64,000 nt of DNA from Novosphingobium sp. PP1Y (lineage in GTDB: Bacteria > Pseudomonadota > Alphaproteobacteria > Sphingomonadales > Sphingomonadaceae). The DNA lies in contig NC_015580.1 in NCBI RefSeq assembly GCF_000253255.1, positions 1,625,001-1,689,000 of the forward strand, given 5' to 3'. Of the stretch, positions 7,926-16,417 are shown piece by piece. Position 1 is the first letter of the stretch. Each line of letters begins with the position of its first letter. A program made the position numbers and the translations under genes. Below the pieces are notes generated by a model. It was given only the letters and a program-made list of their open reading frames with translations. It searched no databases and was not told the origin of the DNA.

Positions 7926-9371
7926 TCAATGGCCGCCGTGGCCGGCGGGGGCCGTCTGGACGGTCACCCATTTCCACTCGGTCATGATTTCCAGATCGGC
8001 CTCGGTGCCTTCGCGCCCGAACCCCGAAGCCTTGGTGCCGCCGAAGGGAACGTGCGGTTCGTCGTGCAGGGTCGGAGCGTTGATATGGACCATCCCCGCT
8101 TCCGCCTGCTGGGCAAAGCGCAGGGCCTTGTCGATATCGCGGGTGAAGATCGACGCGCTCAGGCCGTATTCGGTGTCATTCGCCAGGTCGATCGCTTCCT
8201 CGAGCGAGTCGAATGGATAGAGCGAAGTGACCGGGCCGAAGGTTTCCTCGGCAAAGACCGTCATCTCTGGCGTCACGCCGCTCAGCACCGTGGCCGAGCA
8301 ACAGTTGCCGTTCCATTCGGCCCCCGCAAGAATTGCAGCGCCCTTGGTGCGGGCATCGTCGATATGCCGGCGGACGCGATCGCGTTGGCGTTCCGAAATG
8401 ATCGGTCCGAGCATGGTGGTGGGCTCGCGCAGGTCGCCGCCCTTGGCCTTGGCCGTCGCGGCGGCGAAGGCCTTGGCAAAGGCGTTGAAGATTGGACGTT
8501 CAACGTAGATCCGCGATGCCCCCATGCAGACCTGGCCCTGATACATGAAGATGCTGAACAGCGCGGCACCGACGGCCTTTTCGAGATCGGCATCGGCGCA
8601 CACGATCAACGGGCTCTTGCCGCCGAGTTCGAGTGTATACTTCTTGAGGTTCCGGGCGGCGATCCCGGCGATGTGCTTGCCGACCCGCGACGACCCGGTG
8701 AAGGTTATCGAGGCAACCTTGGGATGGCCGGTCAGGGCATCTCCGATTTCCGCGCCATTGCCGTAGACGATGTTGAACAGCCCATCGGGCACGCCGGCTT
8801 CGCGCCACAGGGCGGCGAGCAGATCGGCGACCTTGGGTGCGGCTTCGGACGGCAGGAGAACGAAGGCGTTGCCGGTCGCCAGCGCCATCGCAGATTGCTT
8901 GATGCCCTTTATCAGCGGCACGTTGAACGGGGTAATCCCGGCGACTACCCCCACCGGCTGGCGCAGGCTCATGCTGAAGCGGCCCGGCGTGTCGGAGGGA
9001 ATTGTCTCGCCGCGGACCCGCCGCGGCACCCCGGCGGCGGCGCGCAGGAAGCTCACTGCGAACCGCGTCTCGAACCCGGCCTTGGCAGCGGGCGAACCGA
9101 TTTCGTCGATCAATACCTCGCTGAACAGCGCGGCGTCGCGCTCCATGATTTCCGCGGCCTTGACCATCCAGCCTTCGCGCACCGCGGCGGGCAGGTCGCG
9201 GTGCTGGCGAAACGCCTTGTCGGCGGCCTCGACAGCACGATCGACGTCGGCGGCGGTGCCCGCCGCAACCCTGGCGTAGACGCTGTCGTCGACCGGATTG
9301 AGGTCGTCGAAATAGGTGCCACTTCCAGGCGCTACCGCCACGCCGCCAATCCAGTGATCGAGGTTCTTCAT
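7926..9371 (-). CDS. Aromatic aldehyde dehydrogenase (benzaldehyde/vanillin dehydrogenase type)
   Basis: The 481-residue NAD(P)-dependent aldehyde dehydrogenase has PFNVPL, FTGSSRVGKHI, LELGGKSP (general base Glu) and GQVCMGASR (catalytic Cys). The MGASRIYVERP context and overall length are those of vanillin and salicylaldehyde/benzaldehyde dehydrogenases. ATG 9371 follows AAGGAAAG. Placed between a 4-cresol-dehydrogenase-like flavoprotein and a UbiD decarboxylase, it would oxidise the para-hydroxybenzaldehyde made by the first to the acid used by the second. Confidence 0.9.
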   Translation of the reverse strand: MKNLDHWIGGVAVAPGSGTYFDDLNPVDDSVYARVAAGTAADVDRAVEAADKAFRQHRDLPAAVREGWMVKAAEIMERDAALFSEVLIDEIGSPAAKAGFETRFAVSFLRAAAGVPRRVRGETIPSDTPGRFSMSLRQPVGVVAGITPFNVPLIKGIKQSAMALATGNAFVLLPSEAAPKVADLLAALWREAGVPDGLFNIVYGNGAEIGDALTGHPKVASITFTGSSRVGKHIAGIAARNLKKYTLELGGKSPLIVCADADLEKAVGAALFSIFMYQGQVCMGASRIYVERPIFNAFAKAFAAATAKAKGGDLREPTTMLGPIISERQRDRVRRHIDDARTKGAAILAGAEWNGNCCSATVLSGVTPEMTVFAEETFGPVTSLYPFDSLEEAIDLANDTEYGLSASIFTRDIDKALRFAQQAEAGMVHINAPTLHDEPHVPFGGTKASGFGREGTEADLEIMTEWKWVTVQTAPAGHGGH

Positions 9372-9405
9372 CTTGCTGCTTTCCTTGGGTCAGAATCTGG
9401 CGCCG

Positions 9406-10965
9406 TTACGCGCTTGTGCGCATCGCCTTGGGCCAGATGCCCTGCTTGCCCGGAGAGAGAATGCCGTTGGGATCGAGAACATCCTTGAGACGGTGGTGGA
9501 GATCCCAGAGTGCGCCGTCGTTGTGTTTGTAGGTCCTGGCGATCTGATCCATGAAGGCGAGGTGCGTGCGGTATTCGCCGAACCCCGCCTCCGCAGCCTC
9601 GTCGACCAGCAGGCCGAACAGGTCGTAGGCGCTCTTGCGCATCGTCTCGTCGGCGCGGTCGTACATGATCATCAGGATGTGATGCATGTCGCGCCAGCCG
9701 ACCAGGAATTCGCCGATGTAGTCGAAGCCGTGATCGTTGCAGCGCTGCTTGATCAGCTTGTATTGGGCAAGTGCTTCGGAACCACTGGGCGCCGAGATCG
9801 GCGAAAAGTTGATGTGCCCGCCGCCGCCGATCCAGTTCATGATGCTGAATTCGGTCATGTTCGGCTCGCCGCGCATCAGCCGTACGCGATAGTCCCAGGC
9901 CGGATCGTTCTTGCGATCGAAATGGACCTTGGCGCCGGGAATGCTCATCAAGGCATCCTCCACCACCTTCCAGTTGTTCTCGATCACCGGAGGCGGGCCG
10001 TACAGCGCACCGTAATAGTTCCACATTCCCAGATCGTGGTCCGAGGCGATCTTGGCACGGATCGACGGCGGCAGCGGGCCCTTGCCATCGTAATAGTGGC
10101 GCCGCGTGGTCTTGGCCGAGGCCTCCCACAGCAGATCAACCGCAACCGCCGCATTCGGGATGATCTGGTTGACCTTGAGCGCCCGGGTGACCTCGAAGAT
10201 CGCCTCAAGATCCTCCTCCTTCTGGTAGGTGATCATGAAGGGCTTGTAGCCCGGCGGTTCCGGCATCAGCCAGATGCCCATCTTGGTCACCACGCCGAAA
10301 TTGGATTGGGTGAACATGCCGTCGAAATGCGGGCCGGCCACGTGCTTGGTGACTTGCCAATGCTTCGATCCGGCAAGTGCGCCCTGGCCGGTGCGGACGA
10401 TTTCACCATCGGCCAGAACCACTTCCATGCCGCACTGCATGACAAAATGGTCGCCATAGGGGGTATAGCCGGCGCCATGCTCCAGCGCATTGCCCATCAC
10501 GCCGCCCCAGGCTGGTGCGGCAGGATCGATCCACAGCTTGCTGCCGATCTGGCGCAGATGGCGATAAAGCTGCATGTAGGACACGCCGGGTTCGACCAGC
10601 GCATAGCCGTATTTCTCGTTTACTTCGATCACGCGGTTCATCCGCCGCAGATCGAGCATGACATAGCCGGATTTGCGCGGGGCCGGGCCGCCATAGGCAA
10701 AATTGCGGCCGGTCCCGATGGTCCAGACAGGGATCTTGTAGGCGTTTACGACTGCCAGGATCTTCTGGATTTGCTCGACACCGTCGGGCGCAACAGCGGC
10801 GGACGGCAGCATTTCGCCGTCGGCCAACGGAGAATAGGCGTCGCGGTAGGCCGACAGCGGAAGCTCGTCGAGGAATACCCATTCCTTGCCGACGACCGCA
10901 GCGAGCTCGTCAAGCGCCTTGTTGAAGGTGGATGCGTCGACACCCTGGGGAACGATGCGGCTCAA
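9406..10965 (-). CDS. 4-cresol dehydrogenase-type (VAO family) flavoprotein subunit
   Basis: The 519-residue protein is close to Pseudomonas PchF (521 residues) along its length: WTIGTGRNFAYGGPAP, YALVEPGVSYMQLY, GYTPYGDHFVMQCGMEVV, GMFTQSNFGVVTKMGIWLMP, and a C-terminal LDPNGILSPGKQG. Such enzymes oxidise 4-alkylphenols or benzylic alcohols through a quinone methide and pass electrons to a c-type cytochrome. The PchF covalent-FAD tyrosine (FGLYNW) is Met376 here (FSIMNW), so the flavin may be non-covalent. Substrate-side Tyr91 and the YR pair are kept. It lacks a signal peptide, although PchF works in the periplasm; the Tat-targeted protein encoded just upstream, with a 4-base overlap, could be an export partner (inference). 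Confidence 0.9.
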   Translation of the reverse strand: MSRIVPQGVDASTFNKALDELAAVVGKEWVFLDELPLSAYRDAYSPLADGEMLPSAAVAPDGVEQIQKILAVVNAYKIPVWTIGTGRNFAYGGPAPRKSGYVMLDLRRMNRVIEVNEKYGYALVEPGVSYMQLYRHLRQIGSKLWIDPAAPAWGGVMGNALEHGAGYTPYGDHFVMQCGMEVVLADGEIVRTGQGALAGSKHWQVTKHVAGPHFDGMFTQSNFGVVTKMGIWLMPEPPGYKPFMITYQKEEDLEAIFEVTRALKVNQIIPNAAVAVDLLWEASAKTTRRHYYDGKGPLPPSIRAKIASDHDLGMWNYYGALYGPPPVIENNWKVVEDALMSIPGAKVHFDRKNDPAWDYRVRLMRGEPNMTEFSIMNWIGGGGHINFSPISAPSGSEALAQYKLIKQRCNDHGFDYIGEFLVGWRDMHHILMIMYDRADETMRKSAYDLFGLLVDEAAEAGFGEYRTHLAFMDQIARTYKHNDGALWDLHHRLKDVLDPNGILSPGKQGIWPKAMRTSA

Positions 10966-11534
10966 GAAAGGTCTCCCCCGATTTCATATACCCAGGAAGC
11001 CAGCAGTCCGGGGCTGCTGGCTGCGATGTCGCACGAACCCGACTTGCAGGTGTTCAAGCGGGATTCGGTTGGCGCGCCGATCGCGTCACGAACCAGGTGG
11101 GCGACGGCCACCGGCCATGCCGCCGCAGTACCCTCGAGCAGACGCGCGGCGCCCTCGGTCCGGTGCTGCCAGCGCCCGCCTTCGTAATGGTGCCGCCACT
11201 GCAGCGCCGACCGTCCGCCGCGCTCGACCAGCAGCTGTCCGGCGATCATGGCTGCGGGATCCGACGTCAGCCCGACGATCAGGCCATCGGTGTCGTCGAG
11301 ATCGTGCAGGAGGTCGTTGAGCGACCGGTCGAGCCGCACGGTCCGGCCGACCACGCCGCTGTCGGCGAGCGTCGCCGCGAACAGCCGGCTCTCCGGCGAA
11401 GCGGTTTCCTCGACGACCGTCACCTTGCGCGCACGGGCCGCAGCCGCTCCGGGCAAGACGCCAAGCCCGGCCACGGTGGCGCCCAGCGCCCCGGCTCCGA
11501 GAAATTCGCGTCGCTTGATATCCCAAGCCATCAT
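10962..11534 (-). CDS. Tat-exported protein of unknown function, coupled to flavoprotein gene
   Basis: The 190-residue protein begins with a clear twin-arginine signal: IKRREFLGAGALG, a hydrophobic stretch, then an Ala-rich cleavage region near residues 30-35. I do not recognise the mature domain. Its start overlaps the UbiX stop (ATGA) and its own stop overlaps the flavoprotein start (ATGA), so the three are translationally coupled. In Pseudomonas pch clusters (pchACXF) an uncharacterised gene, pchX, also precedes pchF; similar position suggests, without proving, a similar role. A possible job is carrying the leaderless flavoprotein through the Tat pathway or acting as a periplasmic assembly factor. 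Confidence 0.7.
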   Translation of the reverse strand: MMAWDIKRREFLGAGALGATVAGLGVLPGAAAARARKVTVVEETASPESRLFAATLADSGVVGRTVRLDRSLNDLLHDLDDTDGLIVGLTSDPAAMIAGQLLVERGGRSALQWRHHYEGGRWQHRTEGAARLLEGTAAAWPVAVAHLVRDAIGAPTESRLNTCKSGSCDIAASSPGLLASWVYEIGGDLS

Positions 11535-12148
11535 GCCTGCCTTTCGATCTTCAGCGGCGCCGGTTCGGCGACCGCGCCCTCGGTGGATAGTCCCTGCCAG
11601 CGAACCGCTGCGCTGCGATGTATGTCGAAGTGATCCAGCACCCGTGTGCAGCTGTGATCGACGATGTCCTGAAGTCCGGTTGGTCGGGCGTAGAACGCGG
11701 GGACCGGAGGGAAAATGACCGCGCCCATTTCGGTGCAGGCGGTCATGTTGCGCAGGTGAGCCAGGTTGAGCGGCGTCTCGCGGGTCATGAGCACCAGCTT
11801 GCGCCGCTCTTTCAGCATCACATCGGCGGCGCGCGTGATCAGATTGTCGGACAGGCCATGGGCCACTGCGGCCAGCGTGCGCATCGAGCAGGGCGCTATG
11901 ACCATGCCGTCGCACAGGAACGAGCCGCTGGCGATGCTGGCGCCGACATTGCGGACATTGTGCACCACATCGGCTGCCGCTTCGATCAGGCGGCGACCGT
12001 CCGGGATTTCCTCGCGAATGTTGAGCAAGGCGGCCTGCGACATGACGAGGTGGGTTTCCCAGCCACCCTGTTCGCGGAGCATTTCGAGCAAGCGCTGCCC
12101 GTAGACCGAACCCGTCGCTCCGGTTATGGCAACGACCACGCGCTTCAC
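11531..12148 (-). CDS. ubiX: UbiX-family flavin prenyltransferase
   Basis: The 205-residue protein has the UbiX core: VAITGATGSVYGQRLLEML, SGSFLCDGMVIAPCSM, the RAADVMLKERRKLVL segment and RETPLNLAHLRNM, which bind FMN and dimethylallyl phosphate. It makes prenylated FMN for the UbiD enzyme at 6445. The GTG at 12148 is preferred because the family starts MKRxxVxITGA; an in-frame ATG at 12226 would add 26 poorly matching residues. An 18-codon upstream frame with a strong ribosome site ends in TGA overlapping this GTG, so UbiX is probably translated by coupling. It opens the ubiX-tat-flavoprotein-ALDH-ubiD-vdcD-flavoprotein-cytochrome operon. Confidence 0.9.
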   Translation of the reverse strand: MKRVVVAITGATGSVYGQRLLEMLREQGGWETHLVMSQAALLNIREEIPDGRRLIEAAADVVHNVRNVGASIASGSFLCDGMVIAPCSMRTLAAVAHGLSDNLITRAADVMLKERRKLVLMTRETPLNLAHLRNMTACTEMGAVIFPPVPAFYARPTGLQDIVDHSCTRVLDHFDIHRSAAVRWQGLSTEGAVAEPAPLKIERQA

Positions 12149-12201
12149 GGGCGGGCTGCCCCGCCGACGTTTTCGCCGCGTACTTTCGTCGGAACGTTCA
12201 T
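12145..12201 (-). CDS. Putative 18-residue leader peptide ORF coupled to ubiX
   Basis: From ATG 12201, preceded by the strong site GAGGGAGAAGGA, a short frame reads MNVPTKVRGENVGGAARP and stops with TGA that overlaps the GTG start of UbiX. Very good initiation signal plus stop-start overlap suggests a translated leader that feeds ribosomes to ubiX. No family is recognised. It could also be a chance frame. Confidence 0.4.
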   Translation of the reverse strand: MNVPTKVRGENVGGAARP

Positions 12202-12237
12202 GCCCGAATCCTTCTCCCTCATCCATTATGCAACAAA

Positions 12238-12252
12238 TTGCACTATAAGCAA
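12238..12252. promoter_or_regulatory. Operator-like element upstream of ubiX operon
   Basis: TTGCACTATAAGCAA has outer half-sites TTGC and GCAA and matches the recurrent pattern TTGYAYATTATRCAA found at 46921 and 54859. It lies about 40 bases upstream of the leader start at 12201, where a repressor or activator of the decarboxylase operon would be expected. Inference from recurrence only. Confidence 0.35.
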
Positions 12253-12293
12253 CACATAAGAGTGCCTCGAGCCTTTCTGCTTTGAGAATTCTC

Positions 12294-13772
12294 CTATTCA
12301 ATTCCGGGTTGCGGCGGCAAGCCGAGACTGATGGCCTTGAGTTCCAGGAATTCGTCAATGCCGTGACGCGATCCCTCGCGCCCCAGACCCGATTCCTTGA
12401 CCCCGCCGAAAGGCACGGTTTCCGAGGAAATGATGCCGTTGTTGAAGCCGACCATGCCAACCTCGAGACCTTCGGCGAGTCGCCAGAACCGGTCCATGTC
12501 GCGCGTGAACGCATAGGCGGCAAGGCCGGAACGGGTGCTGTTGGCCAGGGCCAGGGCTTCGCCCTCGTTTGCGAAGCGGAAGAGCGGCGCGACCGGGCCG
12601 AACGTCTCCTCCTGCGCCAGCCGCATGTCGGGGTTGGCGCCGATCAGGACCGTGGGCTGGTGGAACAGTTCGCCGGCTTCATGGCGTTCTCCGCCCGTGA
12701 CGATCCGGGCGCCGCGCCCGACGGCATCGCCGACATGGTCGCGGACCTTCTGCAAGGCGGCGGCGGTGATCAGCGGGCCCTGGTCGGTCTCGCCTTCAAG
12801 GCCGTTGCCGACCCGGAAGGCCGCGACCCTCGCGGCCAGGGCTTCGGCGAACCGGTCATGGATGCCGCTCTGCACCAGGATGCGGTTGGCGCAGACGCAG
12901 GTTTGTCCGGTGTTGCGGAATTTGGAGGCGATCGCGCCTTCGACAGCCGTATCGATATCGGCGTCGTCAAAGACGATCAAAGGGGCGTTGCCGCCCAGTT
13001 CCATCGAGACCCGCTTGAGGGTTGTGGCGCATTGCGCCGTCAGCAGCTTGCCGACCGCGGTCGAACCGGTGAAGGTGAACTTGGCGACGGTCGGATCGCT
13101 CGTCAGCACCGAACCGATCGCCGGAGCATCCCCCGCGATGACGTTGAAGACGCCCGGTGGGACGCCTGCATCGAGCGCGAGGTGGGCGAGAGCGAAAGCC
13201 GAAAGCGGGGTCAGTTCCGCCGGCTTGAGTGTGACGGTGCATCCTGCGGCGAGCGCGGGGGCAACCTTTCGGGTAATCATCGCGGCCGGAAAATTCCACG
13301 GCGTGATGGCACCAACCACGCCGACCGGCTGCTTGATGACCATGACCCGGCGCTCGCGCGCGGCGGGGATGATCTCGCCGTAAACGCGCCGCGCCTCTTC
13401 GGCAAACCAGCGCACGAAGCTGGCGGCATAGTCGATCTCGCCCCGCGCTTCGTTCAGGGGCTTGCCCTGTTCGCTGGTCAGCAGCCGGGCCAGGTCTTCA
13501 CGGTTTTGCAGGATCAGGCCATGCCAGGCCAACAGGATGTCGGCGCGTTCGGCCGCTGCGCGTTTGCGCCATTCCTGCAGGGCGGCAGCATTGCTGGCCA
13601 CGGCGCGTTCGGCCGCCTCCGCGCCCAGCAGTGGTATGGTCGCGATAGTTTGGGTGGTAGCCGGGTTCGTCACCGTGAAGACGCAGCCCTTGCCCGCAGG
13701 GGGCAGGCCGTCGATAATCGGCGTGGTCCGAAGGACGACGTCTTCGGCTAGCGAGGGTCTTGTGCTTGCCAT
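12294..13772 (-). CDS. Succinate-semialdehyde dehydrogenase-type (GabD-like) aldehyde dehydrogenase
   Basis: The 492-residue enzyme has WNFPAAMITRK, FTGSTAVGKLL, MELGGNAPLIV (Glu base) and NTGQTCVCANR (catalytic Cys with the second Cys typical of GabD). It ends with PFGGVKESGLGREG, the GabD-like signature. ATG 13772 has GGAAG upstream. A GabD-like enzyme fits oxidation of the semialdehyde released by the HpaI-type aldolase at 1065 (succinic or a longer semialdehyde), although it is closer to the para-alkylphenol operon. An intergenic gap with an operator-like site separates it from ubiX, so it may be a separate unit. Confidence 0.87.
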   Translation of the reverse strand: MASTRPSLAEDVVLRTTPIIDGLPPAGKGCVFTVTNPATTQTIATIPLLGAEAAERAVASNAAALQEWRKRAAAERADILLAWHGLILQNREDLARLLTSEQGKPLNEARGEIDYAASFVRWFAEEARRVYGEIIPAARERRVMVIKQPVGVVGAITPWNFPAAMITRKVAPALAAGCTVTLKPAELTPLSAFALAHLALDAGVPPGVFNVIAGDAPAIGSVLTSDPTVAKFTFTGSTAVGKLLTAQCATTLKRVSMELGGNAPLIVFDDADIDTAVEGAIASKFRNTGQTCVCANRILVQSGIHDRFAEALAARVAAFRVGNGLEGETDQGPLITAAALQKVRDHVGDAVGRGARIVTGGERHEAGELFHQPTVLIGANPDMRLAQEETFGPVAPLFRFANEGEALALANSTRSGLAAYAFTRDMDRFWRLAEGLEVGMVGFNNGIISSETVPFGGVKESGLGREGSRHGIDEFLELKAISLGLPPQPGIE

Positions 13773-13795
13773 CGATCCAACTTCCCGGACTGGGC

Positions 13796-13836
13796 AAAAA
13801 ACCTTTGGGGTGGAACCGCGGATGCGGTTCCACCCC
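13796..13836 (-). terminator. Intrinsic terminator after the first TonB receptor gene
   Basis: A perfect 13-base-pair stem (13807-13819 with 13824-13836, GGGGTGGAACCGC arm) closes a four-base loop. Read on the minus strand it is followed, after AAAGG, by a run of six T (complement of 13796-13801). This is a strong Rho-independent terminator for the leftward TonB-dependent receptor gene ending at 13877, lying before the semialdehyde dehydrogenase start at 13772. Confidence 0.85.
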
Positions 13837-13876
13837 ATCGGAGGGAGGACGGATCAAATTACCGTCCCGGGAGAGC

Positions 13877-16357
13877 TTAGTACTTGTACGCCAGCTTGAG
13901 GAACCATTCGCGCGGACGCGAATAGCTTGCCGTGGCAGCGCCGCCGACATTCAGATCGACATAGCCGCCCTGAAGGTAGCGCTCGTCGCCGATGTTGGTG
14001 ACGCCGGCGGTCAGCGTGAAGTGATCGCTGGGATCGGTGTAGGAAGCGCTGGCGCCGAACACGCTGTAGGCCGGTTGGAACAGCTGCGGGCTGTTCACGG
14101 CATCCTTGAAGGTGCCGCTCTGGTGATACCAGTCACCGCGCAGGACCAGCTTGCCCTTGTCGCCATCGAACACGGTGGCGTTTGCCGCGACCGTCGCGGT
14201 CCATTTCGGAACGAACGCGAACTTGGAGTTCGTGTTGACGGGGAAAGCAGTGGGATCGACGGAGCGATAGAAGGCATCCAGATAGCCGACACCATAGTCG
14301 ATCCGCAGCCAGTCGGTCGGTGCGGCCTGGCCTTCGATTTCGAAGCCCTTGATCCGCCCCTCGCCACCGTTGCGGACCTTGGGTGCAATCCCTTCGTTGA
14401 CCACGATCTGGATGTCGCTGTAATCGGACTGGAACAACGCAAGGTTCATACGCAAGCGCCGGTCAAACAGCTCGGTCTTCAGGCCGACTTCATACGATGT
14501 GACGAACTCCGGAGAGAAGGCCGGTGTCGCTAGTTCGGCAGGGAAGATTCGCTGGCTGAAGCCACCGTTCTTAAAGCCTTTCGAGTAGGACACATAACCC
14601 ATGACATCATCGGTGAACTGATAGTTCACCGAGACCGCCGGGGTCCATTCCTTGGCCTTTGCCGAAACCTGGACCGCAGGGAGAGTGTGGTTCCCACCCG
14701 GATTGGTTGCTGTTGCCACGCAGGCTGGATCGGGGAAGCCGGCAAGAGGGCCGCTCGGGATAAGCTGCGGCGTTGCTTGGCCTACGAGGCAACGGCTATA
14801 CTGGATGAACACGCCATCGGGATAGGGCGGAAGCAGCCCTGCGGTGTAGTCCCGAGTGATGACCTGGGCCGAAGGATCAAACCGTTTGGTCTCATCGGTG
14901 TAGCGGATGCCCGGCGTGATCGAAAGCTTGTCAGTGACCTTGTAGGTGAACTGGAGATAGCCAGCATAGCTGTCGTTATCGATCAGGCCGCCGCTGAAGA
15001 AGTTGGCGAACCCGAAGCGCAGCGGCTCGATGTCGCCACCTTTTTCCTTCAGATAATAGGCGCCAAGCGCGAACTTGAGCGTGTCGTCGAACACGCTGCC
15101 GTTCAGCTGCAATTCCTGCGATGCCTGCCACACGTCGACATTGTTTGTCAGCTGCAGGACTTCGTGCGGGGTGCCGTCGAAGTCGTATTCGATGACCGAC
15201 TTCTGGTCGCGATAGGCGCTGATCGATTTGAGCGAAATATCGCCGAAATCGTATTCCATGGTCAGGTTGACGCCCCAGAGGTCGAAGTCCGAACGGTTCG
15301 GGCCGCCGGCCCAGGTCGTGTCGATATCTCCGGTCACCCAGCGCGAGGATACGCAATTGGGATTGCTGACCGGGGCCAGTTCGCCCGGAAGTCCGCACTG
15401 TCCAGCGCCCAGGCCGAGCTTGTTGAAAGCGAAATTGGAACTGGGGAAGGCCACAGTGCCGAACGGTGTGGTGACGATCTGCAACAGATCGGGCGAATCG
15501 CGGTTCTCGATCAGGTAGATGGCTGTCTGCTCTTCCCGTCGAATGTTGACGTCGCCAGCGAGAATCGCGGTGAAGGCGTCGGTCGGCGTCCACTTGAACG
15601 CCACTCGGCCCGAGAAGCTGTCCTTGTTGCCCTGACGCCCGCCGTCGAACAGGCGCCGCTGGTAGCCATCGCGGGTTTCGTAGGAAGCCACGGCTCGCAT
15701 CGCCAGCGTGTCGCTAATCGGAACGTTGATCAGGCCCTTGATATCGGCGCGATTGAAGCTGCCGGTCGCGGCTTCGAGCTTGAGCTCGAAATCGTTGCTC
15801 GGCTGGTTGGTGTTGACGATGATCGCGCCGCCGATGGTGTTCTTGCCGAACAGCGTGCCCTGCGGACCGCGCAGGATCTGCACGTTGCTGATGTCAGCCA
15901 TGTCGAGCAGCCCGCCCACCGAGCGCGCCACGTAGACGCCATCGACATAGATGCCGACGCCCGGATCGACGGTGATGTTGAAATCGGTCTGGCCGACGCC
16001 GCGGATGAATGCGGTGAGCGAGGCGCTTGAGCCCGAAATGTTGCCGACTGGCTGAATGTTGACGTTAGGTGCATAGGACGCGACCTGCGCCACGTTGGCA
16101 ATCTGGCGGTCCTCGATCATGGCCCCGCTCATCGCGGTGATGGCCACCGGGGTTTCCTGGGCATTTTCCTCACGCTTGCGCGCGGTGACGAGAATCTCGT
16201 CGAGTCCGCCCTGGCTTTGGGCTTCCTGTGCGGCATCGCCTGCTGCGGCGTCCTGCGCAAAGGCATTGGTCGGCGCTATGGCAAGGCAGGCAAGCGCAAG
16301 GCTGCTGCCGGCTAGCAGCCGCCGCTTGCGGTTGCTCGTGCGGTAAATCACTGACAT
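13877..16357 (-). CDS. TonB-dependent outer-membrane receptor
   Basis: The 826-residue protein has a signal peptide (LLAGSSLALACLAIAPTNAFA), then a TonB-box-like GGLDEILVTARKREE, a plug domain (ILRGPQGTLFGKNTIGGAIIV) and a beta-barrel ending in aromatic FLKLAYKY. Sphingomonads use such receptors for many organic substrates; this one probably imports a ligand linked to the cluster. The start follows GGGAGAAATGCC. It precedes a strong terminator and follows a second receptor gene with a 60-base gap, so the two are probably co-transcribed. Confidence 0.93.
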   Translation of the reverse strand: MSVIYRTSNRKRRLLAGSSLALACLAIAPTNAFAQDAAAGDAAQEAQSQGGLDEILVTARKREENAQETPVAITAMSGAMIEDRQIANVAQVASYAPNVNIQPVGNISGSSASLTAFIRGVGQTDFNITVDPGVGIYVDGVYVARSVGGLLDMADISNVQILRGPQGTLFGKNTIGGAIIVNTNQPSNDFELKLEAATGSFNRADIKGLINVPISDTLAMRAVASYETRDGYQRRLFDGGRQGNKDSFSGRVAFKWTPTDAFTAILAGDVNIRREEQTAIYLIENRDSPDLLQIVTTPFGTVAFPSSNFAFNKLGLGAGQCGLPGELAPVSNPNCVSSRWVTGDIDTTWAGGPNRSDFDLWGVNLTMEYDFGDISLKSISAYRDQKSVIEYDFDGTPHEVLQLTNNVDVWQASQELQLNGSVFDDTLKFALGAYYLKEKGGDIEPLRFGFANFFSGGLIDNDSYAGYLQFTYKVTDKLSITPGIRYTDETKRFDPSAQVITRDYTAGLLPPYPDGVFIQYSRCLVGQATPQLIPSGPLAGFPDPACVATATNPGGNHTLPAVQVSAKAKEWTPAVSVNYQFTDDVMGYVSYSKGFKNGGFSQRIFPAELATPAFSPEFVTSYEVGLKTELFDRRLRMNLALFQSDYSDIQIVVNEGIAPKVRNGGEGRIKGFEIEGQAAPTDWLRIDYGVGYLDAFYRSVDPTAFPVNTNSKFAFVPKWTATVAANATVFDGDKGKLVLRGDWYHQSGTFKDAVNSPQLFQPAYSVFGASASYTDPSDHFTLTAGVTNIGDERYLQGGYVDLNVGGAATASYSRPREWFLKLAYKY

Positions 16358-16417
16358 GGCATTTCTCCCTTGAGTTCTATTTTGATCGCGGTTCCGATCT
16401 ATTTTTCCACCTTGTTC

